In this document: in pieces, positions 17,289 to 25,755 of the stretch
How positions within the stretch are numbered: position 1 is the stretch's first letter
Layout of the letters: each line of letters begins with the position of its first letter
NCBI GenBank assembly: GCA_002279935.1
Contig: NCCZ01000022.1
Coordinates: forward strand, 1 to 64,000
From: Hyphomicrobium sp. 12-62-95
GTDB taxonomy: Bacteria > Pseudomonadota > Alphaproteobacteria > Rhizobiales > Hyphomicrobiaceae
Length of the DNA: 64,000 nucleotides
Direction of reading: 5' to 3'
Made by a program: the position numbers and the translations under genes
Notes under the pieces: model-generated
What the model was told of the DNA's origin: nothing
Database searches by the model: none
Seen by the model: only the letters and a program-made list of their open reading frames with translations

Positions 17289-17531
17289 ATGAAGGCGCTC
17301 ATTCGCATCACACTCAAAAGCGGCGTGCTTGATCCGCAAGGTAAGGCCATCGAGGGCGCGGTGCGCGGCCTTGGGATCTCCAATGTCGGGGATGTCCGTC
17401 AGGGTAAGTTCATCGAAGTTCAGTTGAACGAGACCGATCAGGCTAAGGCGCGGGCGATCGTCGAGCAGATGTGCAAGGATCTGCTGGCCAACACCGTGAT
17501 CGAAAACTACGCTTACGATCTGGTGCCATGA
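17289..17531 (+). CDS. purS: Phosphoribosylformylglycinamidine synthase subunit PurS
   Basis: 80 residues, the normal PurS length. It begins MKALIRITLKSGVLDPQGKA and has the family segment VRGLGISNVGDVRQGKFIEV. PurS bridges PurQ (glutaminase) and PurL in the FGAM synthase complex. The start has GGAG upstream. Its stop overlaps the start of a tiny membrane-protein gene as ATGA. Confidence 0.97.
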   Translation: MKALIRITLKSGVLDPQGKAIEGAVRGLGISNVGDVRQGKFIEVQLNETDQAKARAIVEQMCKDLLANTVIENYAYDLVP

Positions 17532-17677
17532 GCCCAAGCAATGGCGCGGGCGACCGGCCTAATGGCAGCGACGATGCGCGCCGGGCGGTTGTATTCATGG
17601 CGGTCAAGTTTGCGCTCTTCGCCATTTTGCCGGTTCTGGTGGCCGTGGCCGTCGTCGCTTTCACCTTGCCGGACTGA
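17528..17677 (+). CDS. Small membrane protein in the purine operon
   Basis: 49 residues: a charged N-terminus rich in Asn, Gly and Asp, then one membrane helix (VFMAVKFALFAILPVLVAVA) and a short tail. Translation is coupled to purS by an ATGA overlap. I recall that small membrane proteins in this position are annotated in related genomes as associated with FGAM synthase, but the function is not known to me. Possibly it anchors or regulates the PurS/PurQ/PurL complex; that is inference from position only. Confidence 0.75.
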   Translation: MSPSNGAGDRPNGSDDARRAVVFMAVKFALFAILPVLVAVAVVAFTLPD

Positions 17678-17678
17678 T

Positions 17679-18173
17679 ATGGCGAGGCTTGCTACCGCCC
17701 TGATGATTATGGTGCCGGTTGCCGCGCAGGCAGCTGATGCTCCCGCACTTCCAGCTTTGACGCTGGTTGTCGCCAAGCCCGTTGAACTGATGTGCAGGAC
17801 CAAATCCGTGGTGGTTAAGACGGACGCCGCCAATGCCACGACGGGTGAGCTGAAATTCTCGTTAGTCCTGAAGAACGAAGCCACAAAGCCGCCGTCGGGT
17901 GCTTGGCGGATCGTCTCGGTGGCGGACGCACATGCGGGATCGCTCGGTCACAGAGAAGCCAAGGTCTGTGCGGAGGCGTGTCCGCTGACGGTCGGCGCTG
18001 ACGGGAACATCGAGTTGTGGTCGCCCGCGCCGAAGTCCATCACTGAATTGAAAGAGGGCGAGATGCTGCTGCTTGCGGTGGTGAAATCCAAGACCCTCGA
18101 CTTGCGCGCGACGACGTTCAGCGGCAAAGAAATAGAAGCCCTCGAAGAGGGTTCATGCAGGACCGGATCATGA
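17679..18173 (+). CDS. Secreted protein of unknown function in the purine operon
   Basis: 164 residues. A signal peptide is clear (MARLATALMIMVPVAAQAAD). The mature part is rich in beta strand and contains three Cys (in VELMCRTKSVVV, KVCAEACPL and near the C-terminus GSCRTGS), so periplasmic disulphides are possible. It starts directly after the small membrane-protein gene and its stop overlaps the purQ start as ATGA. I do not recognise a family. A secreted protein locked between purS and purQ is unusual. Confidence 0.75.
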   Translation: MARLATALMIMVPVAAQAADAPALPALTLVVAKPVELMCRTKSVVVKTDAANATTGELKFSLVLKNEATKPPSGAWRIVSVADAHAGSLGHREAKVCAEACPLTVGADGNIELWSPAPKSITELKEGEMLLLAVVKSKTLDLRATTFSGKEIEALEEGSCRTGS

Positions 18174-18874
18174 TCAGAGCTTCCGTCATCGTTTTTCCTG
18201 GCTCCAACTGCGATCGCGACGTGAAGGTTGCGATCGAGCGGATCACGGGTGTCGCGCCGGCCATGATTTGGCACGGCGAGGCGAGCGTGCCGGCGTCTGA
18301 CTTGATCGTTCTTCCCGGCGGGTTTTCCTACGGCGACTATCTGCGGTGCGGGGCCATGGCGGCGCACTCGCCGATCATGAAGGACGTGATCAGCAAAGCC
18401 AAGGCGGGCACGCCGGTTTTGGGTATCTGCAATGGCTTTCAGGTGCTGTGCGAATCTGGACTGCTGCCGGGCTTGCTGATGCGCAATCGCTCGCTCAAAT
18501 TCATCTGCAAGGATGTGCATCTGAGGGCGGAGCGGGACGATACGTTCTTCTCGCGCTGCTACCGTAAAGGCGAAGTCATCAAGGTTCCCATTGCGCATGC
18601 GGAGGGCAATTATTTTGCCGATCCTGAGACGCTGGACCGGCTTGAAGGCGAAGGTCGCGTGGCGTTCCGGTATTGCGATGCGGCCGGTGTTGTGAGCGAT
18701 GAGACATCGCCCAACGGTGCCCAGCGCAATATCGCCGGAATCACCGATCCCACGGGGCGCATTCTTGGGATGATGCCGCATCCGGAACGGCTCTACGAGG
18801 CGGCGCTGGGCGGTACAGACGGGCGGCGCATTTTCGAGAGCGCCGTGATCAGCCTGACCGCGGATGCGGCTTAG
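18170..18874 (+). CDS. purQ: Phosphoribosylformylglycinamidine synthase subunit PurQ
   Basis: 234 residues. This is the glutaminase of FGAM synthase. The class I amidotransferase nucleophile lies in PVLGICNGFQVLCESGLLPG (Cys near residue 82), the oxyanion region is LPGGFSYGDYLRCGAMA, and the catalytic His/Glu are in MMPHPERLYE near the C-terminus. The start overlaps the previous stop (ATGA). purL, which usually follows purQ in related genomes, is not downstream; a decayed acetyltransferase and dnaB are there instead. Confidence 0.97.
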   Translation: MIRASVIVFPGSNCDRDVKVAIERITGVAPAMIWHGEASVPASDLIVLPGGFSYGDYLRCGAMAAHSPIMKDVISKAKAGTPVLGICNGFQVLCESGLLPGLLMRNRSLKFICKDVHLRAERDDTFFSRCYRKGEVIKVPIAHAEGNYFADPETLDRLEGEGRVAFRYCDAAGVVSDETSPNGAQRNIAGITDPTGRILGMMPHPERLYEAALGGTDGRRIFESAVISLTADAA

Positions 18875-18895
18875 TTCGCGGTTGCACTTCGTCAC

Positions 18896-19102
18896 GCCGT
18901 TGTTGAAGTGGAGGACGTCCTCCCGAACACCCAACCTTTCACAGAGTGCGAACGCCGGTTCGTCGTCGAGGTCGGCTTGGATATAGATGATCCACGCACC
19001 GCGGTCCTTCGGGACCTGCTGCAAAGTTCGGATCAGGGCCTTGGCTATCTCCTGCCGACGATCGTTTCCTGGCCCAAATACTGCCGCAACCTTGAGCTTG
19101 AG
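18896..19102 (-). pseudogene. C-terminal remnant of an AAC(3)-I-like GNAT acetyltransferase
   Basis: On the minus strand one frame reads DRRQEIAKALIRTLQQ, then GAWIIYIQADLDDEPAFAL and LGVREDVLHF. From memory this follows the C-terminal half of gentamicin 3-N-acetyltransferases of the AAC(3)-I family almost position for position (RRQGIATALI, GAYVIYVQADYGDDPAVAL, LGIREEVMHF). No upstream sequence in any frame supplies the N-terminal half, and the frame runs on past the expected end into the purQ antisense strand. It is therefore a truncated, non-functional remnant, probably of a non-resistance GNAT relative. Confidence 0.75.
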
Positions 19103-19209
19103 TTGTCTCTCCCCCAATTGTGGAAAAGTAGGATAGATTCCAGTTGACGGGCAGTTCCGGTGCGATTCGGATCGGCGGAGGGTGCGGGACTCGCGGTAGC
19201 ACTTTCGGC

Positions 19210-20727
19210 ATGGCTGAACCCGCATTCCTCCCGTCCGAAAAACTGCGCGCCGTGGCGAACGCTACGGAGCCGGTCAACTTCCGTCAGGTCCCACACAACA
19301 TCGAAGCCGAGCAGGCTTTGCTGGGTGCGATCCTCGTCAACAACGAAGCGCTGGACCGGGTGACCGACTTTCTCGATCCGGTCCATTTCTACGATCCGCT
19401 GCACGCCGAGATCTACGAGACAGCGACGAAGCTGATCCAAGCCGGCAAGCAGGCGACTCCCGTTACGCTCAAGACGTTCTTTGAGAATGCCGAGCCGATC
19501 GGGCCGAATATGACCGTGCCGCAGTATCTCGGCCGGCTCGCGGCGAGCGCGACGACGATCATCAACGCGCACGACTATGGCCAGACGATCTACGATCTGG
19601 CGATCCGCCGCAATCTGATCGTGATCGGCGAGGACCTCGTCAACACGGCGTTCGATAGCGCGGTCGATCATTCGCCGGACGACCAGATCGCAGAGGTCGA
19701 AGGCAAGCTTTATGCGCTGGCCGAAAAGGGCAAGTACGGCCAAGGGTTCTTGTCGTTCGGCACGGCGCTGACGCACGCGATCGAGATGGCCAATCTCGCC
19801 TACGAGCGCGACGGGCATTTGTCGGGCATCTCGACGGGGTTGACCGATCTGGATTCCAAGCTCGGCGGCTTGCAGTCGTCGGACCTCATTATTCTCGCCG
19901 GCCGTCCATCGATGGGGAAAACGGCGCTGGTGACGAACATCGCCTACAACGTGGCCAAGGCCTACCGGGCGGAGATGCAGCCAAACGGCGAAGAGAAGGC
20001 GTTCGAAGGCGCGAAGGTCGGGTTCTTCTCGCTGGAAATGTCGGCGGAACAGCTCGCCACGCGTATTTTGTCGGAACAGGCTGAGATCCCGTCCGAGAAG
20101 ATCCGGCGCGGCATGATCAATCAGGACGAGTTCAACAAGCTTGTTGTCGTTTCACAGGAGATGAGCCGGGCGCCGCTGTTTATCGACCAGACGGGCGGTA
20201 TCACGGTGGCGCAGCTTGCAGCGCGCGCGCGTAAACTGAAGCGGCAGCATGGGCTCGGTCTTCTGATCATCGACTACTTGCAGCTGCTGGCGGGATCGTC
20301 AAAGTCGTCGAGTGCGAACCGCGTGCAGGAAATCACCGAGATCACGACGGGGCTGAAGGCGCTGGCGAAGGAATTACAGGTTCCTATCATCGCGCTGTCG
20401 CAGCTGTCGCGTGCGGTGGAGCAGCGCGAAGACAAACGCCCGCAGCTGTCGGACTTGCGTGAGTCGGGATCGATCGAGCAGGACGCCGACGTCGTGATGT
20501 TTGTCTTCCGCGAGGAATACTACGTCGAGCGCTTGAAGCCCAACGAGAGCGATCCGAAGTTCCAGGAATGGCAGCAGAAGATGATGCAGGTCTCGGGCAA
20601 GGCCGAGGTCATCATCGGCAAGCAGCGTCATGGTCCGGTCGGCACGGTGCCGCTGGCGTTCGAGAGCCAGTTTACGCGGTTCGGCAATCTAGCGCGCGAC
20701 GCGTGGCTGCCGGAGCGGATGGAATAG
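19210..20727 (+). CDS. dnaB: Replicative DNA helicase
   Basis: 505 residues from the ATG at 19210; the frame is open to 19144 but the extra residues are not family-like. The N-terminal DnaG-interacting domain starts at FRQVPHNIEAEQALLGAIL, and the RecA-like motor carries Walker A GRPSMGKTALVTN (near residue 235), KVGFFSLEMSAEQLATR, the Walker B segment LLIIDYLQLL and LSQLSRAVEQREDKRPQLSDLRESGSIEQDAD split over adjoining motifs. An insertion after Walker A (AEMQPNGEEKAFEGA) is typical of alphaproteobacteria. dnaB normally follows rplI; here it follows a decayed gene. Confidence 0.97.
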   Translation: MAEPAFLPSEKLRAVANATEPVNFRQVPHNIEAEQALLGAILVNNEALDRVTDFLDPVHFYDPLHAEIYETATKLIQAGKQATPVTLKTFFENAEPIGPNMTVPQYLGRLAASATTIINAHDYGQTIYDLAIRRNLIVIGEDLVNTAFDSAVDHSPDDQIAEVEGKLYALAEKGKYGQGFLSFGTALTHAIEMANLAYERDGHLSGISTGLTDLDSKLGGLQSSDLIILAGRPSMGKTALVTNIAYNVAKAYRAEMQPNGEEKAFEGAKVGFFSLEMSAEQLATRILSEQAEIPSEKIRRGMINQDEFNKLVVVSQEMSRAPLFIDQTGGITVAQLAARARKLKRQHGLGLLIIDYLQLLAGSSKSSSANRVQEITEITTGLKALAKELQVPIIALSQLSRAVEQREDKRPQLSDLRESGSIEQDADVVMFVFREEYYVERLKPNESDPKFQEWQQKMMQVSGKAEVIIGKQRHGPVGTVPLAFESQFTRFGNLARDAWLPERME

Positions 20728-20806
20728 GCGCGTTTGTGACCACGTGACTGCGGCGTGTGGCACGGGTGGCCTCGCCTGGGCCTCCGTGGTGTGCGAAAGA
20801 GCGGGT

Positions 20807-21973
20807 ATGACGACGCGGCCCGAAATCAAATCACCCCCCTTCCCTGCCGACACGGTGGCTATCGCCGGGGCGGAGACGGGAGTTCTGCGCATCGACCTTG
20901 ATGCGCTTGTCAACAATTGGCGGGCGCTGGCGCGGCGGGTGGCTCTGGCTGAGTGCGGGGCCGTGGTGAAAGCCGACGCCTACGGGCTGGGTGTTGCGCG
21001 TGTCGTGCCGGCCTTGGCGGCGGCGGGATGCCAGACATTCTTTGTCGCCACTCCTCGCGAGGCGGGAGAGGTGCGGGCGCTGGACGGGCGCGCGCGCATT
21101 TTTGTGCTCGATGGGCTTTTTCCGGGTGCGGCGGACGACATTCTCGCAGCGGCTGCGATTCCGTGTCTGGCCAGTTTGGCGGAAGTTGAGGACTGGGCTG
21201 CGCATGCGCGGCGGATCGGGGCGCGGCTGGCTTGCGCGCTGCACGTTGATAGCGGTCTCCATCGTTTGGGATTGCCTTTGGATGAGGTGCGGCGACTGGC
21301 GGCGCGGCCAGCGCTTTTGGAATCGCTCGACGTTGTTCTTGTGATGAGTCATCTAGCGGCAGCAGATGATCCGGCCGATCCCGCCAATGCAGCACAATTG
21401 GCAGCCTTCACGCAGCTTCGCCGTCTCCTGCCAGGAGCGCCCGCTTCGCTGGCGGCGTCCGACGGGCTGATGCTCGGACCGGACTTTCATTTCGATCTGG
21501 TGCGGCCAGGTTATGCGCTCTACGGCGGCCAGGCGTTCCGGGGCGCGCGGGCGCCCGTATCGCCGGTGGTTTCGCTCTATGCGCGGGTGCTGCAGGTGCG
21601 CGATGTAGAGCCCGGCGGGGCCGTTGGATATTCGGCATCGTGGCGGGCTCCGCGCGCGAGCCGGATTGCGACACTGGCGGTGGGATATGCGGATGGTCTG
21701 GGGCGCGCGGCCAGTGCGCCGACAGGAGCGCCCGGCGGGTCGGTCATCATCCATGGCGCGCGGCTGCCGATTGTCGGGCGCGTATCGATGGATCTGATCA
21801 CGGTCGATGTCACGGATTGCCCTGTGCCGGTGGCGCGCGGGGACGTGGCGGAGGTGATCGGCCCAACGTTGACGCTGGAAGCGGCCGGGGCGGACGCGCG
21901 AACCATCGGTTATGAGGTTTTGACTCGCCTCGGGCGGCGCATGCCGCGGGTTTATGTTGGGGGCAGCGCTTAA
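20807..21973 (+). CDS. alr: Alanine racemase
   Basis: 388 residues from the ATG at 20807. It makes D-alanine for peptidoglycan with PLP. The PLP lysine lies in GAVVKADAYGLGV (near residue 54), followed by FFVATPREAGEVR, the substrate loop HVDSGLHRLGL and the C-terminal domain with VGYSASWRAPRASRIATLAVGYADGLGRA seen in separate parts. The last base of its stop codon is the first base of radA (TAATG), so the genes are coupled in a dnaB-alr-radA order common in this order of bacteria. Confidence 0.95.
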   Translation: MTTRPEIKSPPFPADTVAIAGAETGVLRIDLDALVNNWRALARRVALAECGAVVKADAYGLGVARVVPALAAAGCQTFFVATPREAGEVRALDGRARIFVLDGLFPGAADDILAAAAIPCLASLAEVEDWAAHARRIGARLACALHVDSGLHRLGLPLDEVRRLAARPALLESLDVVLVMSHLAAADDPADPANAAQLAAFTQLRRLLPGAPASLAASDGLMLGPDFHFDLVRPGYALYGGQAFRGARAPVSPVVSLYARVLQVRDVEPGGAVGYSASWRAPRASRIATLAVGYADGLGRAASAPTGAPGGSVIIHGARLPIVGRVSMDLITVDVTDCPVPVARGDVAEVIGPTLTLEAAGADARTIGYEVLTRLGRRMPRVYVGGSA

Positions 21974-23349
21974 TGGCGAAGGCAGCAAAGTCGCTCTACG
22001 TGTGTCAGGCGTGTGGGGCCTCATCGCCGCGCTGGGCGGGCAAGTGTCCTGGTTGCGGCGAGTGGAATACGCTGGCCGAGGAAACGGATGCGGGGCCGCC
22101 GCCGGGGTCGGGGATCACGCGGGCGTCGAAGGGCAAGGCGGTGAAGCTCGGGACGCTGGCGGGCGGGGCTGATGAAGCGCCGCGTTTCACCACGGGCATG
22201 GCGGAACTCGATCGCGTGACGGGCGGGGGCATCGTTCCGGGCTCTGCGCTGCTGATCGGCGGCGAACCGGGCATCGGCAAATCGACACTTCTGTTGCAGC
22301 TCTCGGCATCGTTGGCGCGGGCGGGGCGGCGGGCGATCTATTTCTCAGGCGAGGAAGCCACCGCTCAGGTGCGGCTCAGGGCGGAGCGGCTGGGATTGGC
22401 GTCGGCACCGGTTGCGTTGGCGGCGGAGACGAACCTCGCCAATATCCTCGCGACCCTGGATGCGGGGGCGAAGCCGGATCTCGTCGTCGTCGATTCCATC
22501 CAGACGCTATGGTCGGATGAGCTCGACGCGGCGCCGGGCACCGTGAGCCAGGTGCGTGCGGCGACGCAATCGCTCATTCGCTACGCCAAGCTCGAAGGGG
22601 CAGCGCTGCTGCTCGTTGGTCACGTGACCAAGGACGGGCAGATCGCGGGTCCTAAGGTCGTCGAACACATGGTGGACTGCGTGCTCTCGTTCGAGGGCGA
22701 CCGGGGGCATCCGTTCCGGATCCTGCGCGCGACCAAGAACCGTTTCGGGGCGACCGACGAAATCGGCGTGTTCGAGATGGTGCAGCAAGGACTGCGCGAG
22801 GTGGCCAATCCGTCAGAGTTGTTTCTGGGTGACCGGGAATCGTCAGTCCCAGGTGCGGCGGTGTTTGCCGGCATGGAGGGCACGCGGCCGATCTTGGTCG
22901 AGATCCAGGCGCTGGTGGCGCCCTCGCAACTGGGGACGCCACGGCGTGCGGTCGTGGGCTGGGACAGCAACCGGCTGTCGATGATCCTTGCTGTGCTGGA
23001 AGCGCGGTGCGGGATTTCGCTGGCACAGCATGACGTCTATTTGAATGTGGCGGGGGGCTTGAAGATTACGGAGCCGGCCGCCGATCTGGCCGTGGCATCG
23101 GCTCTTTTGTCTTCGTTTTCGGGGATTGCGTTGCCAGTGCAGCGGGTGTCGTTCGGCGAAATTTCGCTGTCTGGGGCGGTCCGGACGAGCGCGCACACCG
23201 CTTTGCGCCTGAAAGAGGCCAAGAAGCTGGGGTTCATCGAAGCGATGATCCCCGCCGGGGGGGAGACGGGCGGAGACGCGTCTAACATGTCACTGACGCG
23301 GCTTCAGCATCTCAAAGACCTTGCGGACCCGTTGCGCCCGTGCGACTGA
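21973..23349 (+). CDS. radA: DNA repair protein RadA
   Basis: 458 residues. The parts are an N-terminal four-Cys zinc finger (CQACG and CPGCGEWN, residues about 10-35), a RecA-like ATPase with Walker A GGEPGIGKST (near residue 96), the RadA-specific KNRFG motif (near residue 255) and a C-terminal Lon-protease-like domain without protease function. RadA drives branch migration in recombination repair. It overlaps alr by one base and is followed by cvpA and purF. Confidence 0.96.
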   Translation: MAKAAKSLYVCQACGASSPRWAGKCPGCGEWNTLAEETDAGPPPGSGITRASKGKAVKLGTLAGGADEAPRFTTGMAELDRVTGGGIVPGSALLIGGEPGIGKSTLLLQLSASLARAGRRAIYFSGEEATAQVRLRAERLGLASAPVALAAETNLANILATLDAGAKPDLVVVDSIQTLWSDELDAAPGTVSQVRAATQSLIRYAKLEGAALLLVGHVTKDGQIAGPKVVEHMVDCVLSFEGDRGHPFRILRATKNRFGATDEIGVFEMVQQGLREVANPSELFLGDRESSVPGAAVFAGMEGTRPILVEIQALVAPSQLGTPRRAVVGWDSNRLSMILAVLEARCGISLAQHDVYLNVAGGLKITEPAADLAVASALLSSFSGIALPVQRVSFGEISLSGAVRTSAHTALRLKEAKKLGFIEAMIPAGGETGGDASNMSLTRLQHLKDLADPLRPCD

Positions 23350-23457
23350 CCGGCAAAACTACACACGCTGTACCACGGCGTGGGCCTGGCTGGGGTCGTT
23401 TGCACAGCAGTGCAAGCCCATGACTTGGGGGCCAGTGTCTTTGGGGGAGTGCCTGAC

Positions 23458-24021
23458 ATGATTGGACCGCTGACTTATCTCGACGCCGCGCTGATCGCGG
23501 TGGCGTTGATCTCGGGCCTTCTCGCCATGTATCGCGGGTTGACGCGGGAATTGCTTTCGATCGTGTCGTGGGCGGTCGCCGCACTGGCCGTTCTGTACTT
23601 CGTTCTGAATTACAAGAAGTTCGCCGAAGATCTGGCGGCGCAGATGGGCACGCAGGTAGCGATTGCGCAAATTGCTATCGGAGCGGTGATTTTCCTGATC
23701 GTGCTCATCATCGTGCATCTGGTCACGTCGCGGATCTCGGATATCATCCTGGATAGCTCGGTGGGCATGATCGACCGGGTGCTGGGCTTCCTGTTCGGGG
23801 TCGTGCGCGGCTTCATCCTGGTCGTGATCCCGTACATGTTCTACGAGTCCTTTATTCCGGACCCGGCCAATCAGCAGCCGTGGGTGCGGGATTCGGCGTC
23901 GCTGCCCTACATTAAGTCGACGGGCGATTCGATTAGGTCCATTCTTGAGACCCACATGCCGTCGAGCCTGACCAATCCACAGTCGGCGCCCGCAAGCCCT
24001 GCCGAACCGCCGCCCGGTTAA
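23458..24021 (+). CDS. cvpA: CvpA family membrane protein
   Basis: 187 residues from the ATG at 23458, preceded by GGGGGAG; the frame is open to 23380 without family resemblance. Four membrane helices cover about residues 5-160, with MYRGLTRELLSIVSWAVA and SVGMIDRVLGFLFGVVRG as family features, then a proline-rich tail. CvpA is linked to colicin V production and envelope stress in E. coli; its molecular role is unclear. Position directly before purF is the classic arrangement. Confidence 0.92.
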   Translation: MIGPLTYLDAALIAVALISGLLAMYRGLTRELLSIVSWAVAALAVLYFVLNYKKFAEDLAAQMGTQVAIAQIAIGAVIFLIVLIIVHLVTSRISDIILDSSVGMIDRVLGFLFGVVRGFILVVIPYMFYESFIPDPANQQPWVRDSASLPYIKSTGDSIRSILETHMPSSLTNPQSAPASPAEPPPG

Positions 24022-24209
24022 CCGGCCCTCCTGGCTCAGAACTCCCCTGCGTTAATGCCGGGATAACCGTTTTGCGGTGTCGCAATCGTGACAGTGCGGC
24101 GTCGGGCCATGGCGCGCGATGGGAAAGTAGTGCTAAAGACGGGCCGGACAGGACCGGCGCCCTCATCTCGCCGGTTTCGCGCAACGGATGCTCGAGCGGG
24201 AGGCAACCC

Positions 24210-25697
24210 ATGGCGCTTCAAGACGATGGCGATACGACGCTCGGCGATTTCGGGTATTCCAAATTCGGCGACGACCGGCTCCGGGAGGAGTGCGGCGTCT
24301 TCGGTGTGTTCGGGCATGCGGATGCGGCGGCGCTGACGGCGCTGGGCCTGCACGCGCTCCAGCATCGCGGTCAAGAGGCGGCGGGCATCGTTGCCTATGA
24401 TGGGCAGCAGTTCCATTCGGAACGCCGGCTGGGCCTCGTCGGCGACAACTTCAACGACGCGGGTGTGATCGGGCGGCTCAAGGGCCATATGGCCGTTGGG
24501 CACAACCGTTATTCGACGACCGGCGAGCCAGCGCTGAAGAACGTGCAGCCGCTTTATGCCGACATCGATACGGGCGGGTTTGCGGTCGGGCATAACGGCA
24601 ACCTCACCAATGCTCTGACCCTGCGCCGCGAGCTGATCTCGTCGGGCGCGATCTTCCCCTCCACTTCGGATACGGAAGTCATTCTGCATCTGCTGTCGCG
24701 CTCCAAGAAGCGGCGGATGGTCGATCGGTTCATCGAGGCCATCCGGCAGATCGAGGGCGCTTATGCGCTGGTGGCGCTGACCAACGATATGATGATCGCG
24801 GCGCGCGATCCCATCGGCATCCGGCCGCTGGTGCTGGGCCGTCTGGACGGGGCGACGATCTTTGCCTCCGAGACGTGCGCTTTGGACATGGTCGGCGCGG
24901 AGTTCGTGCGCGAAGTGGAGAACGGCGAAGTCATCGTCGTCACCAAGGACGGGATCGAGAGCCATCGTCCCTTTCCGCGGCGTCCGGCTCGGCCGTGCAT
25001 TTTCGAATATATCTACTTCTCGCGGCCCGACAGCGTGATCGGCGGACGGTCGGTTTACGACATCCGCAAGCAGATGGGCGTGCAGTTGGCCATCGAGTCA
25101 ACGCCCGGTGCGGACGTCATCGTGCCGATCCCGGATTCGGGCGTGCCGGCGGCGATAGGTTTCTCGCAGCAGTCGGGCATTCCGTTCGAACTCGGCATCA
25201 TCCGCAATCACTATGTGGGGCGGACCTTCATCGAACCTGAGCAGCGTATTCGCGCGCTCGGCGTGAAGCTGAAACACTCCGCCAATGCGGGTGTGATCCG
25301 CGGCAAGCGCATCGTTCTTATCGACGACAGCGTCGTGCGCGGTACGACATCGAAGAAGATCGTGCAGCTCATGTACGAGGCTGGCGCCAAAGAAGTGCAT
25401 ATGCGCATTTCGTCGCCGCCAATCACGCATCCTGACTACTACGGCATCGACACGCCGCGGAAGAAAGACCTCTTGGCGGCGAACATGGACGTGGAAGGTA
25501 TGCGTCAGTTCATGGGTGCGGACAGTCTCGCGTTCCTGTCGGTGGACGGCATCTACCGATCGGTCGGGTTCGATCAGCGCGATGCGCGGGCACCGCAGTT
25601 CACCGACCATTGCTTCACCGGCGAATATCCCACCGAACTCGTCGACCAGAACGGGACCGGTTTCCGGCAGTTGTCACTCCTCGCTGAGGTCGTCTAA
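24210..25697 (+). CDS. purF: Amidophosphoribosyltransferase
   Basis: 495 residues from the ATG at 24210 with GGGAGG upstream. It makes phosphoribosylamine from PRPP and glutamine, the first step of purine synthesis. An N-terminal propeptide of about 28 residues precedes the nucleophile Cys in REECGVFGVFGHADAAAL, so removal by self-cleavage is expected. The Ntn-hydrolase domain continues with LQHRGQEAAGI and VGHNRYSTTG; the C-terminal phosphoribosyltransferase domain carries the PRPP loop RIVLIDDSVVRGTTSKKIV (near residue 370). Confidence 0.97.
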   Translation: MALQDDGDTTLGDFGYSKFGDDRLREECGVFGVFGHADAAALTALGLHALQHRGQEAAGIVAYDGQQFHSERRLGLVGDNFNDAGVIGRLKGHMAVGHNRYSTTGEPALKNVQPLYADIDTGGFAVGHNGNLTNALTLRRELISSGAIFPSTSDTEVILHLLSRSKKRRMVDRFIEAIRQIEGAYALVALTNDMMIAARDPIGIRPLVLGRLDGATIFASETCALDMVGAEFVREVENGEVIVVTKDGIESHRPFPRRPARPCIFEYIYFSRPDSVIGGRSVYDIRKQMGVQLAIESTPGADVIVPIPDSGVPAAIGFSQQSGIPFELGIIRNHYVGRTFIEPEQRIRALGVKLKHSANAGVIRGKRIVLIDDSVVRGTTSKKIVQLMYEAGAKEVHMRISSPPITHPDYYGIDTPRKKDLLAANMDVEGMRQFMGADSLAFLSVDGIYRSVGFDQRDARAPQFTDHCFTGEYPTELVDQNGTGFRQLSLLAEVV

Positions 25698-25703
25698 TAC
25701 CAT

Positions 25704-25720
25704 CCGCAATGCCGTTGCGG
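25704..25720 (+). terminator. Possible weak hairpin after purF
   Basis: CCGCAA (25704-25709) pairs perfectly with TTGCGG (25715-25720) eight bases after the purF stop. There is no T run, so it may be a pause or stability element rather than a true terminator. Confidence 0.3.
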
Positions 25721-25755
25721 GGTCGCCGCCGGCCTAACGTGAGGCACCCTCCCCC

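Noticed and set aside
16299..17537. 412-codon open frame on the minus strand
   Set aside because: Antisense of purC and purS, both of which are clear; the product resembles nothing.
17948..19225. 425-codon open frame on the minus strand across purQ
   Set aside because: Most of it is antisense of purQ and the exported-protein gene. Only the short GNAT-like stretch at about 18896-19102 has protein-like content, and that is reported as a remnant.
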